64,000 nucleotides of DNA from Diadema setosum (Eukaryota > Echinodermata > Echinoidea > Diadematoida > Diadematidae). Both the position numbers and the translations under genes were made by a program. The stretch spans positions 7,417,200-7,481,199 of the forward strand of contig NC_092689.1 of the NCBI RefSeq assembly GCF_964275005.1. Reading direction: 5' to 3'. This document shows, piece after piece, positions 1 to 10,212 of the stretch (positions are counted from its first letter, which is position 1; every line of letters begins with the position of its first letter). The notes below the pieces were generated by a model. The model saw only the letters and a program-made list of their open reading frames with translations. It was not told the DNA's origin and searched no databases.

Positions 1-635
1 CAAAATGTCATATGAATGGATAAGAACAAAAGTAACATATAGATAGCCCTTACAGGGAAGGAGTTAAGTTGAGAAAGGGGAGCACCAGTTGGCTTGATAC
101 CTACGTCATTGTCACCAAGGAGAGAAGGGGGCACAGGGGAAGGAGAAGGAGGGGTAACACCAAGCTACTTTGATCCAGGGAAACATGACGAATATGGAGG
201 CTGCGACAATAGCGGTGTTAAGTAAGCGGAAGGATGTACTTAACGCCTTTATTTTGTAGATTTGGACGCCGGTGGGTTGGCACCGCCATCACCTCGCCAT
301 GGCAGACCAACCCCGTTGTATCATCCCTACACACGGGAAGGTCAGTCACAGCTGCCATAGGGTCCAGTCATTGGGACAATCATCCGGTGGAGCAATAAGG
401 GCTCAAATTATGCGATTTGGACTCACCTAATACCTCCTAGGTGTCACATTGACATGAAAGATACAGGAGTGATCCTGCGTTCTCTTCCATGTCGAGCAGG
501 TCTGCTCAGGCAAGTTGATAAATTTAATGCAAGAAGGACATCAAAGCAGTTGACTCAGTGCCACACTATGTGATTACACATTATAAATATTAACGTTTAT
601 ATATATATATCTATATATATATATATATATCTATC

Positions 636-700
<65 letters not shown>

Positions 701-1480
701 ATGTATATGGTATATACATATGTGTACATATTCACTATAGGTTCAGTAGAACATTGAATCAATAACAACATCATACATGTTCAAATTAAACTTTAGTTGA
801 CATGTGACGATTCCTTATTCTAGCTTTTCTTTATACTACAACATTACCATATACTTAGACATGTGATCGAGAAAACACGTACATAATACAGAGTACGACT
901 CATTTTTATTCAATACTTTTCTCTAGAAGGCCTTTATTTATTGAAAAAAGTCTGGAAGGGTACATCGGACAACAATATACCATTTATATCAGTGCCTAAG
1001 TGGTTGGCAGTTTATTGGAGAGATTACTGATAGTCGCAGATATCATCACAAAACTGACACCGGTTACAGCTTATTAGTTTTCACAAAAGGTATTGTAAAT
1101 ATACATTATGAATGGCCAACCTTTTCATGAGTTTAAAAGATCACCTTACCAAGATATTCTCTGAAGTCAGTTACTTGTATCGCCCCTCCCGTTATTTATG
1201 CGTCACCCATGAGCTCATTTGTTACATAAGGTTAGCAGCAGAGAGCTCGGACTTCCCGTCACAGTTCTCAACATCTTAGTCAAGCCCACACTCTTTGTCC
1301 TTAGCTGTTCCCATTTTGTCAAGACGACTGAGAGCAGCAACTTTGTTTCCTCGTGTTCCGACTCCTCGGTCAGAAAAAGTTGTTGTTTTGCTCTATAATT
1401 TTTGTTTTATTATTTTTTTTCTCTTGATATGGTAGCACAAAATCTGCCATGGTCTAAAAATTTTTTGATTGTCTTTATTC
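1..1480. other. Non-coding flank
   Basis: Apart from the (TA)n tract I see no gene, RNA or recognised repeat. The first 500 bases are more GC-balanced than the rest but contain no convincing exon. Confidence 0.5.
599..698. repeat. (TA)n microsatellite
   Basis: About 100 bases of TA repeats with a few C interruptions in the first half. Confidence 0.95.
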
Positions 1481-1881
1481 TTAAAGTCAAGATTGTAAAT
1501 TTTTGCCTCATGAAAAATTATGTTACAACAGAATTGGCGGATTTAAAAAATGCATTGACTATTAATTTTGGAAAAAAAAAGAGAAAAATAGATTACTGGA
1601 ATATTTTGACCATCCAAGAGACTGCCATTCTTTTGACACGTCAGAACATCAATAAAATGAATGAAAACTGAATCGCTTACTTAATGTCAAGATTGTACAT
1701 TTTTGCCTCATGAAAAATGATGCTATAACAGAATTAGCGGATTGAAGAAAATGCATTGACTACTCATTTTGGAAAAAAAAAAAGAAGAACAGATTACCGA
1801 AATATTCTGACTGTCCAAGAGACTGCCATTCTTTTGATAAGTCAGAATATCAATTAAATGAATGAAAATTGCCTTGTTTAC
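1481..1881. repeat. Tandem duplication, two units of ~200 bp
   Basis: Units 1481-1680 and 1681-1881 align end to end. Both carry GTCAAGATTGTA, TTTTTGCCTCATGAAAAAT, AATGCATTGACTA and AAGAGACTGCCATTCTTTTGA at a constant ~200-base offset, with scattered substitutions. It begins about 150 bases beyond the stop of the glycosyltransferase gene, so it may fall in that gene's 3' UTR. The first copy holds part of an 89-codon frame that the second copy breaks, so it is not coding. Confidence 0.85.
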
Positions 1882-2034
1882 TTGTTGATACTCTTGTACT
1901 ACAAGAACATACTTTTGTAAATACCGGGTCTAGATATTGATTGATCTATTAGACGACAATCTTATCATCTTTTCTTTGTATTTTAAGAAGCAAATAACAA
2001 CATTCAGCTCATCTTTTTGTTATTTTCGTGATTG

Positions 2035-3513
2035 TCAAGGAAATAAGTTGCTCAACGGAAATTTTGCGATGAAATCTGCAGTTGATTCCGGATTTGCTGT
2101 TCTATAGTCGAGTAAATCTTCCAGGCATTGGATTACGACTGGATCATAGCCGTAGTGTACTTTATTTACAAAGAGCTGTGGTATTGTAGCGATGTACGGC
2201 AAATATCCGAGGCTGATAACACAAACCTGTCTCACGTACTTCCCAACACATGGCGGATACTCGACGGATGTAGTCCACCGGATAAATCGGGCATTGGATA
2301 CCCATGAGGACTTTGGATAACCACCAGGAGCACCCGGATATCGACTCATTGTGACCCAGAAGTGCTCGTCCGGACTGTTCGTGTCCATTAAGTAGTGGAG
2401 AACATCTTGTGCAGTCCCATTTGTAAGGATATACTCCACAAAAGAGCGTACGGCCACATAGTAAGCATTCCCGAAATACACTTTGACATTGTGCGGAGGT
2501 GGGGGTTTGGTTACATTCGTCTTTTTAACCTTCCCATCAATGATCATGTGGTGGTTTCTCGTTCTCGAAATGAACAATTCGTTCTGTTCCGGATAGACGC
2601 CCGGAATGTCGCTGTATCCGTTGTACGCTTTAAGCTGTCGAATGATTTCTAGGTTTGTCTTGAGAGGGAAGTCCTGTCCACAGAGATTAATGACATACTT
2701 CCATCCATGGGATTTCCTAGCAGATAGGTCATGCATGCAATTAATATCGGCTTGCAATCGGGTGTATCCACGATACTGAATTCTCTCTAGCGTCGTGGCG
2801 ATGAAGACGTTGTCGAAGCATCTCACCAGTGCACGTATAGCCTTCTGAAAGTGGTCAGGGGCCCCCGTGTCTGGGTGGATGCAGTACAGATTTTGCGGGT
2901 GGTAGATGTTGCGCAAGAGCCTTTCCACCTGCGCGGCATCCTTGTGAACGACGATGATGTAGGCTACAGGGTAGGCAGCCTCTTCCTGGGAAGCGGGTGA
3001 AGTTGGGTACTTTCGGTCAACCTTGTACCTGTGGCAGTCATCCGTCCATGACGTCACAATTTCATCCGAAGGGGTTGCCAGGGTATTAGTACCAGAGACG
3101 CTGGCCTTGTCCATGATTATTTGTTTGGCCATTTGTATGGATTTCACATCACCTCGTATGATGGCGCTGCAGTTGACGTCATAGTGCATGTGATAAGACG
3201 ACACCAAAGAAGAATTCCAAGCTCCTTGATCGTACATCTCTTTGAGTTCACTGGCAGTTTTGTCAGGATATCTACGTGGATGTTTATAGGCAACACTCCC
3301 GATTGCCTTGAACCGGTCACGAAGTCTAGAGTAGTTGACGAGAGCTTCAATTGGCAGCAAATGCATGGGCCTGTGAAGATGTACGACCGTACTTGCCCTT
3401 TCAAGATTGCAGATTATTGAAAGGATGCTGCAAGTAGCAAAAATAAGTGTGATTTTCCACTTCCAGTGTCGGAGAAATCGCAAGCCGGTGCTGAACACTC
3501 TGCAACCAAACAT
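2035..3513 (-). CDS. Core-2-type beta-1,6-N-acetylglucosaminyltransferase (GT14, GCNT1/3/4-like)
   Basis: A 492-residue uninterrupted reading frame. By family it is a type II Golgi enzyme that adds beta-1,6-GlcNAc branches to mucin-type O-glycans from UDP-GlcNAc. Seen: a short basic cytoplasmic tail (1-20), a membrane anchor at about 21-37, a stem, then the Branch/GT14 catalytic domain from about 182 to the end. Family landmarks are VAYIIVVHKDAAQVERLL (183-200), YRGYTRLQADINCMHDL (247-263), WKYVINLCGQDFPLKTN (271-287), VYFGNAYYVAVRSFV (345-359) and SPDEHFW (380-386), where E383 sits at the position of the family's catalytic glutamate. Nine lumenal cysteines (115, 160, 211, 232, 259, 278, 422, 431, 463) fit the conserved GCNT set. 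N-glycosylation sequons lie at 60, 100, 114, 333 and 365. Length and lack of introns in the coding part match vertebrate GCNT1/3/4. The ATG at 3513 is chosen because it gives a normal tail plus anchor. Which paralogue it is cannot be decided by eye. Confidence 0.93.
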   Translation of the reverse strand: MFGCRVFSTGLRFLRHWKWKITLIFATCSILSIICNLERASTVVHLHRPMHLLPIEALVNYSRLRDRFKAIGSVAYKHPRRYPDKTASELKEMYDQGAWNSSLVSSYHMHYDVNCSAIIRGDVKSIQMAKQIIMDKASVSGTNTLATPSDEIVTSWTDDCHRYKVDRKYPTSPASQEEAAYPVAYIIVVHKDAAQVERLLRNIYHPQNLYCIHPDTGAPDHFQKAIRALVRCFDNVFIATTLERIQYRGYTRLQADINCMHDLSARKSHGWKYVINLCGQDFPLKTNLEIIRQLKAYNGYSDIPGVYPEQNELFISRTRNHHMIIDGKVKKTNVTKPPPPHNVKVYFGNAYYVAVRSFVEYILTNGTAQDVLHYLMDTNSPDEHFWVTMSRYPGAPGGYPKSSWVSNARFIRWTTSVEYPPCVGKYVRQVCVISLGYLPYIATIPQLFVNKVHYGYDPVVIQCLEDLLDYRTANPESTADFIAKFPLSNLFP

Positions 3514-5990
3514 ATTGGCTTCTTACGTCAGCTATGACTTCTGTTTTTTTTTTTTTTTTTTCTTAAGGTTGAGTCGTGCTCAATGCTTAAAGAAACCAGA
3601 GTTCGAAAGACTGGTTAGGAAATAGCTGTCACTGCAGTCATTGGAGTTGAACGCTCAATGTTGCGAGAACGTCGAGTAAGTAGTTCAATTCATGAGTTGT
3701 AACGGGTGAGCAACCTTCACAACTATATCTTACAGGGCTCAACATATAGAAAAGGCTGACATTCAGGCTTCCCTGTGATGACTATAGTATTTGTAGCCCG
3801 GTAACATCAACTGTACCACGATTCTATGCCTGAGAAGAAGAGAAGGCGCGTGAGGTTCGATCTTGTCATAATGTGCGATAGCATCGAAACCACCGCAAAA
3901 TCTGTTCACCACATCACATCAACGCTTAGCACGTCGGGCCCGTGTGTGATAAAGTTCTTAACCGAGTCACGTAATGGTGGACTACGCTTTAAAAATAATT
4001 TTTACTTCCAAGGCTGGAAGCTCATTTCCTTGGCAAGTTCATGGTAATCACCCGTCGTCCTGCGCAACACTGGTTAAAGATCCGACAGCCGGGCTGTAAT
4101 GTTGTCGGGGAATAATCCTGATGAACCTGTCGCCAGGGAAGACTCCGGGCAGGATTTCAACTTCTTGATATCTTGAACGTGTACTGCTATATATATTTAG
4201 TTTTCAAATTGCGAATTTATAACTTCATTTTCCCTTTTGTTTTCATAAACTACACAGTGTATTCGTTTTCTAAAGATAGTCCTCGATGTCCTGTGTTTTG
4301 AACAATATACATTACTGAGGGAGGGGGAACGAACAGACGCTTAGAGGTAGCTCGCTAAGAATAGTTACCAAAGTCGTCATGGCGGTAGATACGCAAGAGG
4401 AAATATCTTTTCTATTACTCACTAAGAGTATCGTTATTCAGACTGAACAACTGTTTTGCTAACGTATGAGTATGTGAATGACTTATATCAAAAGAAAAGT
4501 GAACGACACTCAAGTTTGATATGCATTAAAAGAGTCAATCAAGTTCACAGATCTATTCTTTTTCTGGCTGTGAATATCATGCCTTTAAAAAAAGCGGTGT
4601 TTGTTCCTGCAGCCGTGTAAATCACTTAGTCAGATATGAAGTAATCTTGGTCACTACAACTTTGCAGCAGCCTTTTTCTGGATGATTCTTTACATCATAA
4701 GACTTTTGCCTTTAAGAAAAGAACATAATTCCGTATAAAAATCCCTCTGATATGCACTACCTTTTCGCATATGCACTAATCTTTACTTGTATCAAATTTC
4801 ATCATGATTCACATACTAACTGGGCAGCACAGGAAAAGTGACAACGTGGACACTGAAACTTAATCTAGAATCCATCAGACGTGGGAAATTGCAGACAGGG
4901 TCTGATTTTTCAATCAACCCATGATGACAAATGCAAAATAGATAAACTAAAACTGCTCTAAGTATCAAGTGATCACGTGGAAATATAGACCGTAATTCAA
5001 AGTCTGAATTCCAAAATGACTTTAATGAACATAGTACACAATATCATGAAAAAGTAACATAATACCACATATAGTATCATCATAATCATATGAATCAGAG
5101 AGATAGGAATGTTATAAATTTTTCAGATTCCCCATACTTAACAAAAGTGATGTTGTTCATAATTATAGGAGATAATGATGCCATTAATCTTGAATCAGTG
5201 ACAGAAATTATTGATTTTACAATATTCTGTCATAAGAATGAAAGGAGATCTGTCAATAACAAAGGCATGGCTTCATAATGATATGCAACCCTGAGAAAAA
5301 AATACAACCCTTTAAATTCCACAATTTTCTTTTATTTCTTGTCCCTTTATTAAACTTTTTTTGTCTATAAAAATGACGTAGTATGTTTATCAAATAGAGT
5401 TCAAATATAAAGTGAGATATTACTTTAATAGCATTCAAATGTGGAGGACTTACACTTGATTATACACTATAGGACCAACAGTTCTTACTGCTACTGCATT
5501 TCCCAAAGTAAGAATAAGGATTACGAAAAAATAAAGCAGTGTAAGTGTGATTTACGATATCAAGCATTCCTGTTTGGTGAATTCTGTGTTATGATAGTCA
5601 TAGAAACCAAACGACAAAAATCCTCAAAATCTGTAATGACGATGATAATGAATAACACTTATACAGTGCTTAGTACTGATATTTCTGTTGTGCATTAATC
5701 CGGAAAAAAATATTGAGGTAAGATGCAGCGTTATATTCATATGATATAACAACTCTTTGATATAGCATCTCTTTGTTTTGGGGATCGTTTCCGACAATCA
5801 AAAAGCTTGCTTGAAGACCTGAAAGATAAAGGAACAAGAAATGAAACTCACTATTGCAGTGTTGTTAAGATGAAACATGCTAGCTGAAAAGCTATGTCTT
5901 CAGATAAAATGCATAATTAATCCTTCAGCTAGGTATATCTCATTGGAAACTAGTAACTTTGCTCATCTTTTCAGAAGATTTCTTTTAAAC
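3514..5990. other. Upstream flank of the glycosyltransferase, nothing recognised
   Basis: It begins with a T20 run (about 3543-3562) just upstream of the start codon. The 5' UTR and promoter of the glycosyltransferase should lie here, but no TATA box or exon can be fixed. Short open frames look like chance. Confidence 0.45.
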
Positions 5991-6370
5991 TTAAAGGGAT
6001 CGTATAGTTTTGGTTAAGACCTAACATCAGGTTTATAATTCTTTTTTTTTTTTAGATAATGAGAAACCTCTTATGAAATAGAGCATGTAATTCCAAGAAT
6101 TCAATGTTTGTTTGATGAAAATTCGTCTTGAAATGGCTAAGATGTCCAAAAAAAGCGATCCTAATAAAACACGACAGGCCACGACTTTTATTTGGATCTC
6201 TTTGTTTTACCTTGTTATTGGATATCTCAGTCATTTCAAAACAATTCATAAATTTTTGATTCTCCTTGGAATTGTATGCGCATTAACATTTCATAGAGTG
6301 GTTTCTAAATATCGCGCAAAACGTTACAAGCTGAATCCTCACCTCAACCATTACTGTATAGTCCTTTTAA
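5991..6370. mobile_element. TTAA-bounded foldback MITE, family C copy 1
   Basis: Starts TTAAAGGGATCGTATAG and ends in the inverted form ACTGTATAGTCCTTTTAA. Both ends carry TTAA, the target of piggyBac-type transposases. The interior is itself partly palindromic (TTGAAATGGCTAAGATGTCC against TATCTCAGTCATTTCAAAAC). It matches copies at 30327-30734 and 49862-50253. No transposase is encoded. Confidence 0.75.
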
Positions 6371-6900
6371 CTAGCTTCTTTACATCTTCTAAAAAATAAG
6401 ATACAAAAATGTTCCTAAACAGCAAACATCATGGGCATCAAAAAAAGTTAGTGTTATGAATGCTAGAACTTCAATAACAATAATGCTGGAATTGGAATTT
6501 CTGATTCTTTTGTTTGTATCGCTCTTTAAAGACCGCCCTCATTGACGACAGAGCTACAGACGTGTTATAAGTAAACGGATTTTGGGGGCATTGCATTTGA
6601 AATGCAAGGATTAGGATGTACTTTATTAATGTTTTTTTTTTTTTTTCACATGACGTGTAGATGAAACTCTCTCTCTCTCACACACTTCCATTATAACATA
6701 CATATTAATGCACATTATTTTCAACAAAATGAGAGAGGGACAGCTGATATACTACAACCCATTCAAATCAAATGGTTTGATTTTCATTTCGTGAAGAGTA
6801 GTGAACGAACAAACAATGAGACAAAACACGTATAAGTCCACAATTTACATATTGCTTATTTTGACTATAGCTCCGTGGCGTATTAATGAGTATAAGCAAA

Positions 6901-6908
<8 letters not shown>

Positions 6909-6936
<28 letters not shown>

Positions 6937-6956
6937 GTGCGTGCGTCTGTGCACGG
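6909..6956. repeat. (GT)n then (GCGT)n microsatellite
   Basis: About 15 GT units followed by GCGTGCGTGCGTC. Alternating purine-pyrimidine sequence. Confidence 0.9.
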
Positions 6957-7443
6957 ACAAAAGTGACTATCCATATGAGACATCAGATTCAAAGAGCAAC
7001 GTGAAAAACAGAAAAAAGAGTAAAAGATAAATGAAAGGAGAGAAAAGGAAACAAAGATGACAAAATTTAGAGAAGAAGAGAATTGAACAGTGAACGGAGT
7101 TTAATATTAAATTGGTGTTGCTCATCGTGCATGTGTATAACTGTGTAATAAATGGCTCTGGATGTTTTACGACAAGTACGCCCCCTTTGTTCATGGTAAT
7201 GAAAGTTTGTCATTTTCCTCGGCACGAGAAAAAAAAAACGATAAGAGAATGAAGCAAAACGAAGACGAGCTATGGGCGCAGAGCATCCGAAAAAGATAAG
7301 GATGAAATTATTAATGAACATTGTAATAGAAGCGAAAGGAACCAAGATGATAAGATCTTTCTGTATGTATGTACGTACAGATCTGAAAATATTTTGTCTG
7401 GGTTACAGAAAAATACAGTTCTTTATTCCAATGGTTCGTTATT

Positions 7444-7549
7444 CATTTCATTTCGTTTCATTTCATTTCATTTCGTTTTGTTTCATTTCATTTCATTTCA
7501 TTTCATTTCATTTCATTTCATTTCATTTCATTTCATTTCATTTCATTTC
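7444..7549. repeat. (TTTCA)n pentanucleotide array
   Basis: About 21 units of CATTT, with a few CGTTT variants only at the left end. The uniform right part suggests recent expansion. Confidence 0.95.
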
Positions 7550-8280
7550 TAACAATACAAAACATTTACGTACCTATAATAACATAAAATCAGTACAATA
7601 TTGTTACAAAGGAAAATACCGTGAAATAAAACACAATACATGTTGTGACTTTTCTGATTATACCGAATCAAAATTGTAGGAATTGTAAGGGGACAGCTGA
7701 AAACCAGGGATTGTAATTTGCAGCCTCTTGGTGAACAATAACTGAGTAATGAACTAATAAAACTGAGGCAGATTGCCTAGAAAAGGAAAAACGAAAGACA
7801 GAAAGAAGCACTGGATTACAAGCAAACACGAGGCTGCTCTCATGTTAAAAGGGGAAAGAAAAAAAAAGATAAAAGTGGAAGAAATAACAGGAAGAGACTA
7901 ACGAGGAAAGGGAATGTGGGGCCAAAAAGGGAAGTTGAAAGGTCAATCTACCAAACGCACGCGAGGCACCAAAAGTAAGGTAGCAAAGAGAGGACACTGC
8001 GTTTTGAAACAAAAATAATTGTGATGAGGAGAAAAAAGGACTTAAAATTAGGGCACATAAGAGTATAATATTATAAAATAATTTTTGAACTTAAAGTACA
8101 AGTATTACAACTTTAAACTTTTTTTATACTGTTATCTTAAGAATTGATATAAAGAACAAATAAAAGAGGTCCAAGCAAGCTTCCTTGAGGTACATCACGA
8201 TTGATATTTTGCATAATAGATGTATGACCATCGATAAATACAAATTGTTTGCAATTAGCTAACATAGTTCAGTTTCTACC

Positions 8281-8362
8281 CACAAACAAAACCCTAACCT
8301 TAACCCTAATACTAATCCTCACATCAATCTAAACCTAAAGCCCTCTATCACAACCCTTACCC
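8281..8362. repeat. Degenerate CCCTAACC-like stretch
   Basis: Irregular CCCTAACCTTAACCCTAATA-type words over about 80 bases. It is too degenerate to be a telomere array and resembles low-copy simple sequence. Confidence 0.45.
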
Positions 8363-8549
8363 TCAGTCGTTGGGGAAAATAAGACCGGAGAAATAATTAT
8401 GTTGCAGGAGCAAATGTCATGAATGTCTCAACATATGTAAAACTGGATCAAGAATGAAATTCATTATAATTTATGTTTTAGAAGAACATTATTTATCAAT
8501 GCCTTGGGATTCTTTATTTCAAATTCTAAAGCATATACTTTATTCAAAA

Positions 8550-8700
8550 AGGTTTGTTATTCCTGAGGTTCGTAGGCTATTTAAGAAAAAAAAAAGTTGA
8601 TTATTCCATTTTCAGAATAATGGACATCTACGTGAAGAGAATTTATGTGTTTCGGAATAACGGACCTTTGGCATATTGTTTGGAATAACGAATAATGACT
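8550..8700. repeat. TTCG/CCGAA-type dispersed repeat, copy 1 (family E)
   Basis: Short motifs of the type GGTTTGTTATTCCTGAGGTTCG, TTTCGGAATAACGGACC and GGAATAACGAA recur here in both orientations, as at 13925-14180 and 36645-36925. Confidence 0.55.
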
Positions 8701-8995
8701 ATTAGTGAGATATGTTGATTGACACGATGCCATCCTGGTATTGACATAGTTCATTTCATCTTCTCTTTTATGTTTCTCGACATTGTTTTTAATTGTATGT
8801 GCAGATGTGTGTCCTATGTATTTACATGATGACCGTCATTTTTTATTTTTTACCCGGAGGAGGCCAGCGAGGTTATGTCATTACAACCCGAGACTCTCGA
8901 GTTATGTTGAAATATGTTGTACAGTGAAAGCTGAAAGAAAGTACAGATAAATCTAACGTCTGTAATACGCAAGCACTTCGAATTAGCACACCACA

Positions 8996-9014
8996 CCACA
9001 CACATACACACACG

Positions 9015-9053
<39 letters not shown>

Positions 9054-9069
9054 ATACTCACACACACAA
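8996..9069. repeat. (CA)n with (CG)n core
   Basis: CACA tracts flank ACGCGCGCGCGCAC. Strictly alternating purine-pyrimidine over tens of bases, a sequence type able to adopt Z-DNA. Confidence 0.9.
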
Positions 9070-9503
9070 TCAAACAATCACATGCACAATAGAGGTTGCG
9101 TCACGAAAGGATGAGCATTCAATTGAAATCTTCACCCATCGCTTGCTGTGCTGGAACTAAGTGTGCCGTTTTCTAAGTATCAATATTAAAGGAAGTTACT
9201 ATAATTATACCGAAGGCAACGAGTTAACACTGCAGCCATCTCTCGTGCCTGTTTACCTCTTTTATGCCTTTATCTCACGTAGTCTCAATATCAAACGAAA
9301 TCCAATCATCCCATAAGCATCATTATTTTTCCTTTCCGCTCTTCCTCTCTCTTTCATCCTCGCTGTGTGCATGTATTTTGTTTGATGATTTACTTTGAAA
9401 ACTCACAAAGTGGAATAATGTGTGATATCAGTATCTCAATGTCGAATGTACTCTCCATCACAGACAGACAGAGAGACAGACACACATGCACACACACATT
9501 TTT

Positions 9504-9507
9504 ATAT

Positions 9508-9561
<54 letters not shown>

Positions 9562-9587
9562 TGATATATGTATATATATATATTATA

Positions 9588-9652
<65 letters not shown>

Positions 9653-9674
9653 TATATATATGTATATATATATA
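9504..9674. repeat. (TA)n microsatellite, compound
   Basis: About 170 bases of TA repeats with interruptions, preceded by a CACACA tract. Confidence 0.95.
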
Positions 9675-9781
9675 CGGTATATGACTAAAATATTTCACTC
9701 CCCTTTCTCACGTTTGTGAATTATTTATCCCACTGAATCAAGGCATACATGAAATGAACATAAATTTTGTTAAAACTAAAA

Positions 9782-9787
9782 TTTATT
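9782..9787 (-). terminator. Candidate poly(A) signal of the minus-strand CTLD gene
   Basis: AATAAA on the minus strand, about 425 bases past the stop codon at 10213. I saw no nearer canonical signal. The 3' end is otherwise unsupported. Confidence 0.3.
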
Positions 9788-10212
9788 CGATCAACATAAT
9801 GTACAAAGTAAGATAGAACCAAATGTATACATATACATTATATATAACACAGAATTGCCATAACACAGAACTGGCATTGAAAAGAGAGAATCAAATAACG
9901 TTTGATATTCAAGGATCCTTTCACTGTTTAATCTGGCACGAAGCAAGTGGTCTCATTTTGTTTTGCAATAAGGATTTTTTTTTTTTTTTTGCATAGATTT
10001 CGTCGAAGATCGGCATAGTCGTTGATTTTTTTTTTGTGTTATTGTTGCTATGTTTGCATTATCATTAAAACTTTGCCGAACAGGTCCGATCTGAACGCCA
10101 TGTGCTGAACATAATCTGCTCGCATTGCATCGAGAGTGGAAGACATGGTTGGAATAACAAGAGTCTGTGTGAAAGATAACGAAGAGGTAGGAAGACTTCG
10201 TTTGAAGTATCA

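Larger units (their letters stand above)
6371..9780. other. Simple-repeat-rich intergenic DNA
   Basis: Apart from the microsatellites and the two degenerate repeats listed, I see no gene. Short frames here come from low-complexity sequence. Confidence 0.55.

Noticed and set aside
9390..9698. 102-codon frame of Tyr/Ile repeats
   Set aside because: Translation of a (TA)n microsatellite.
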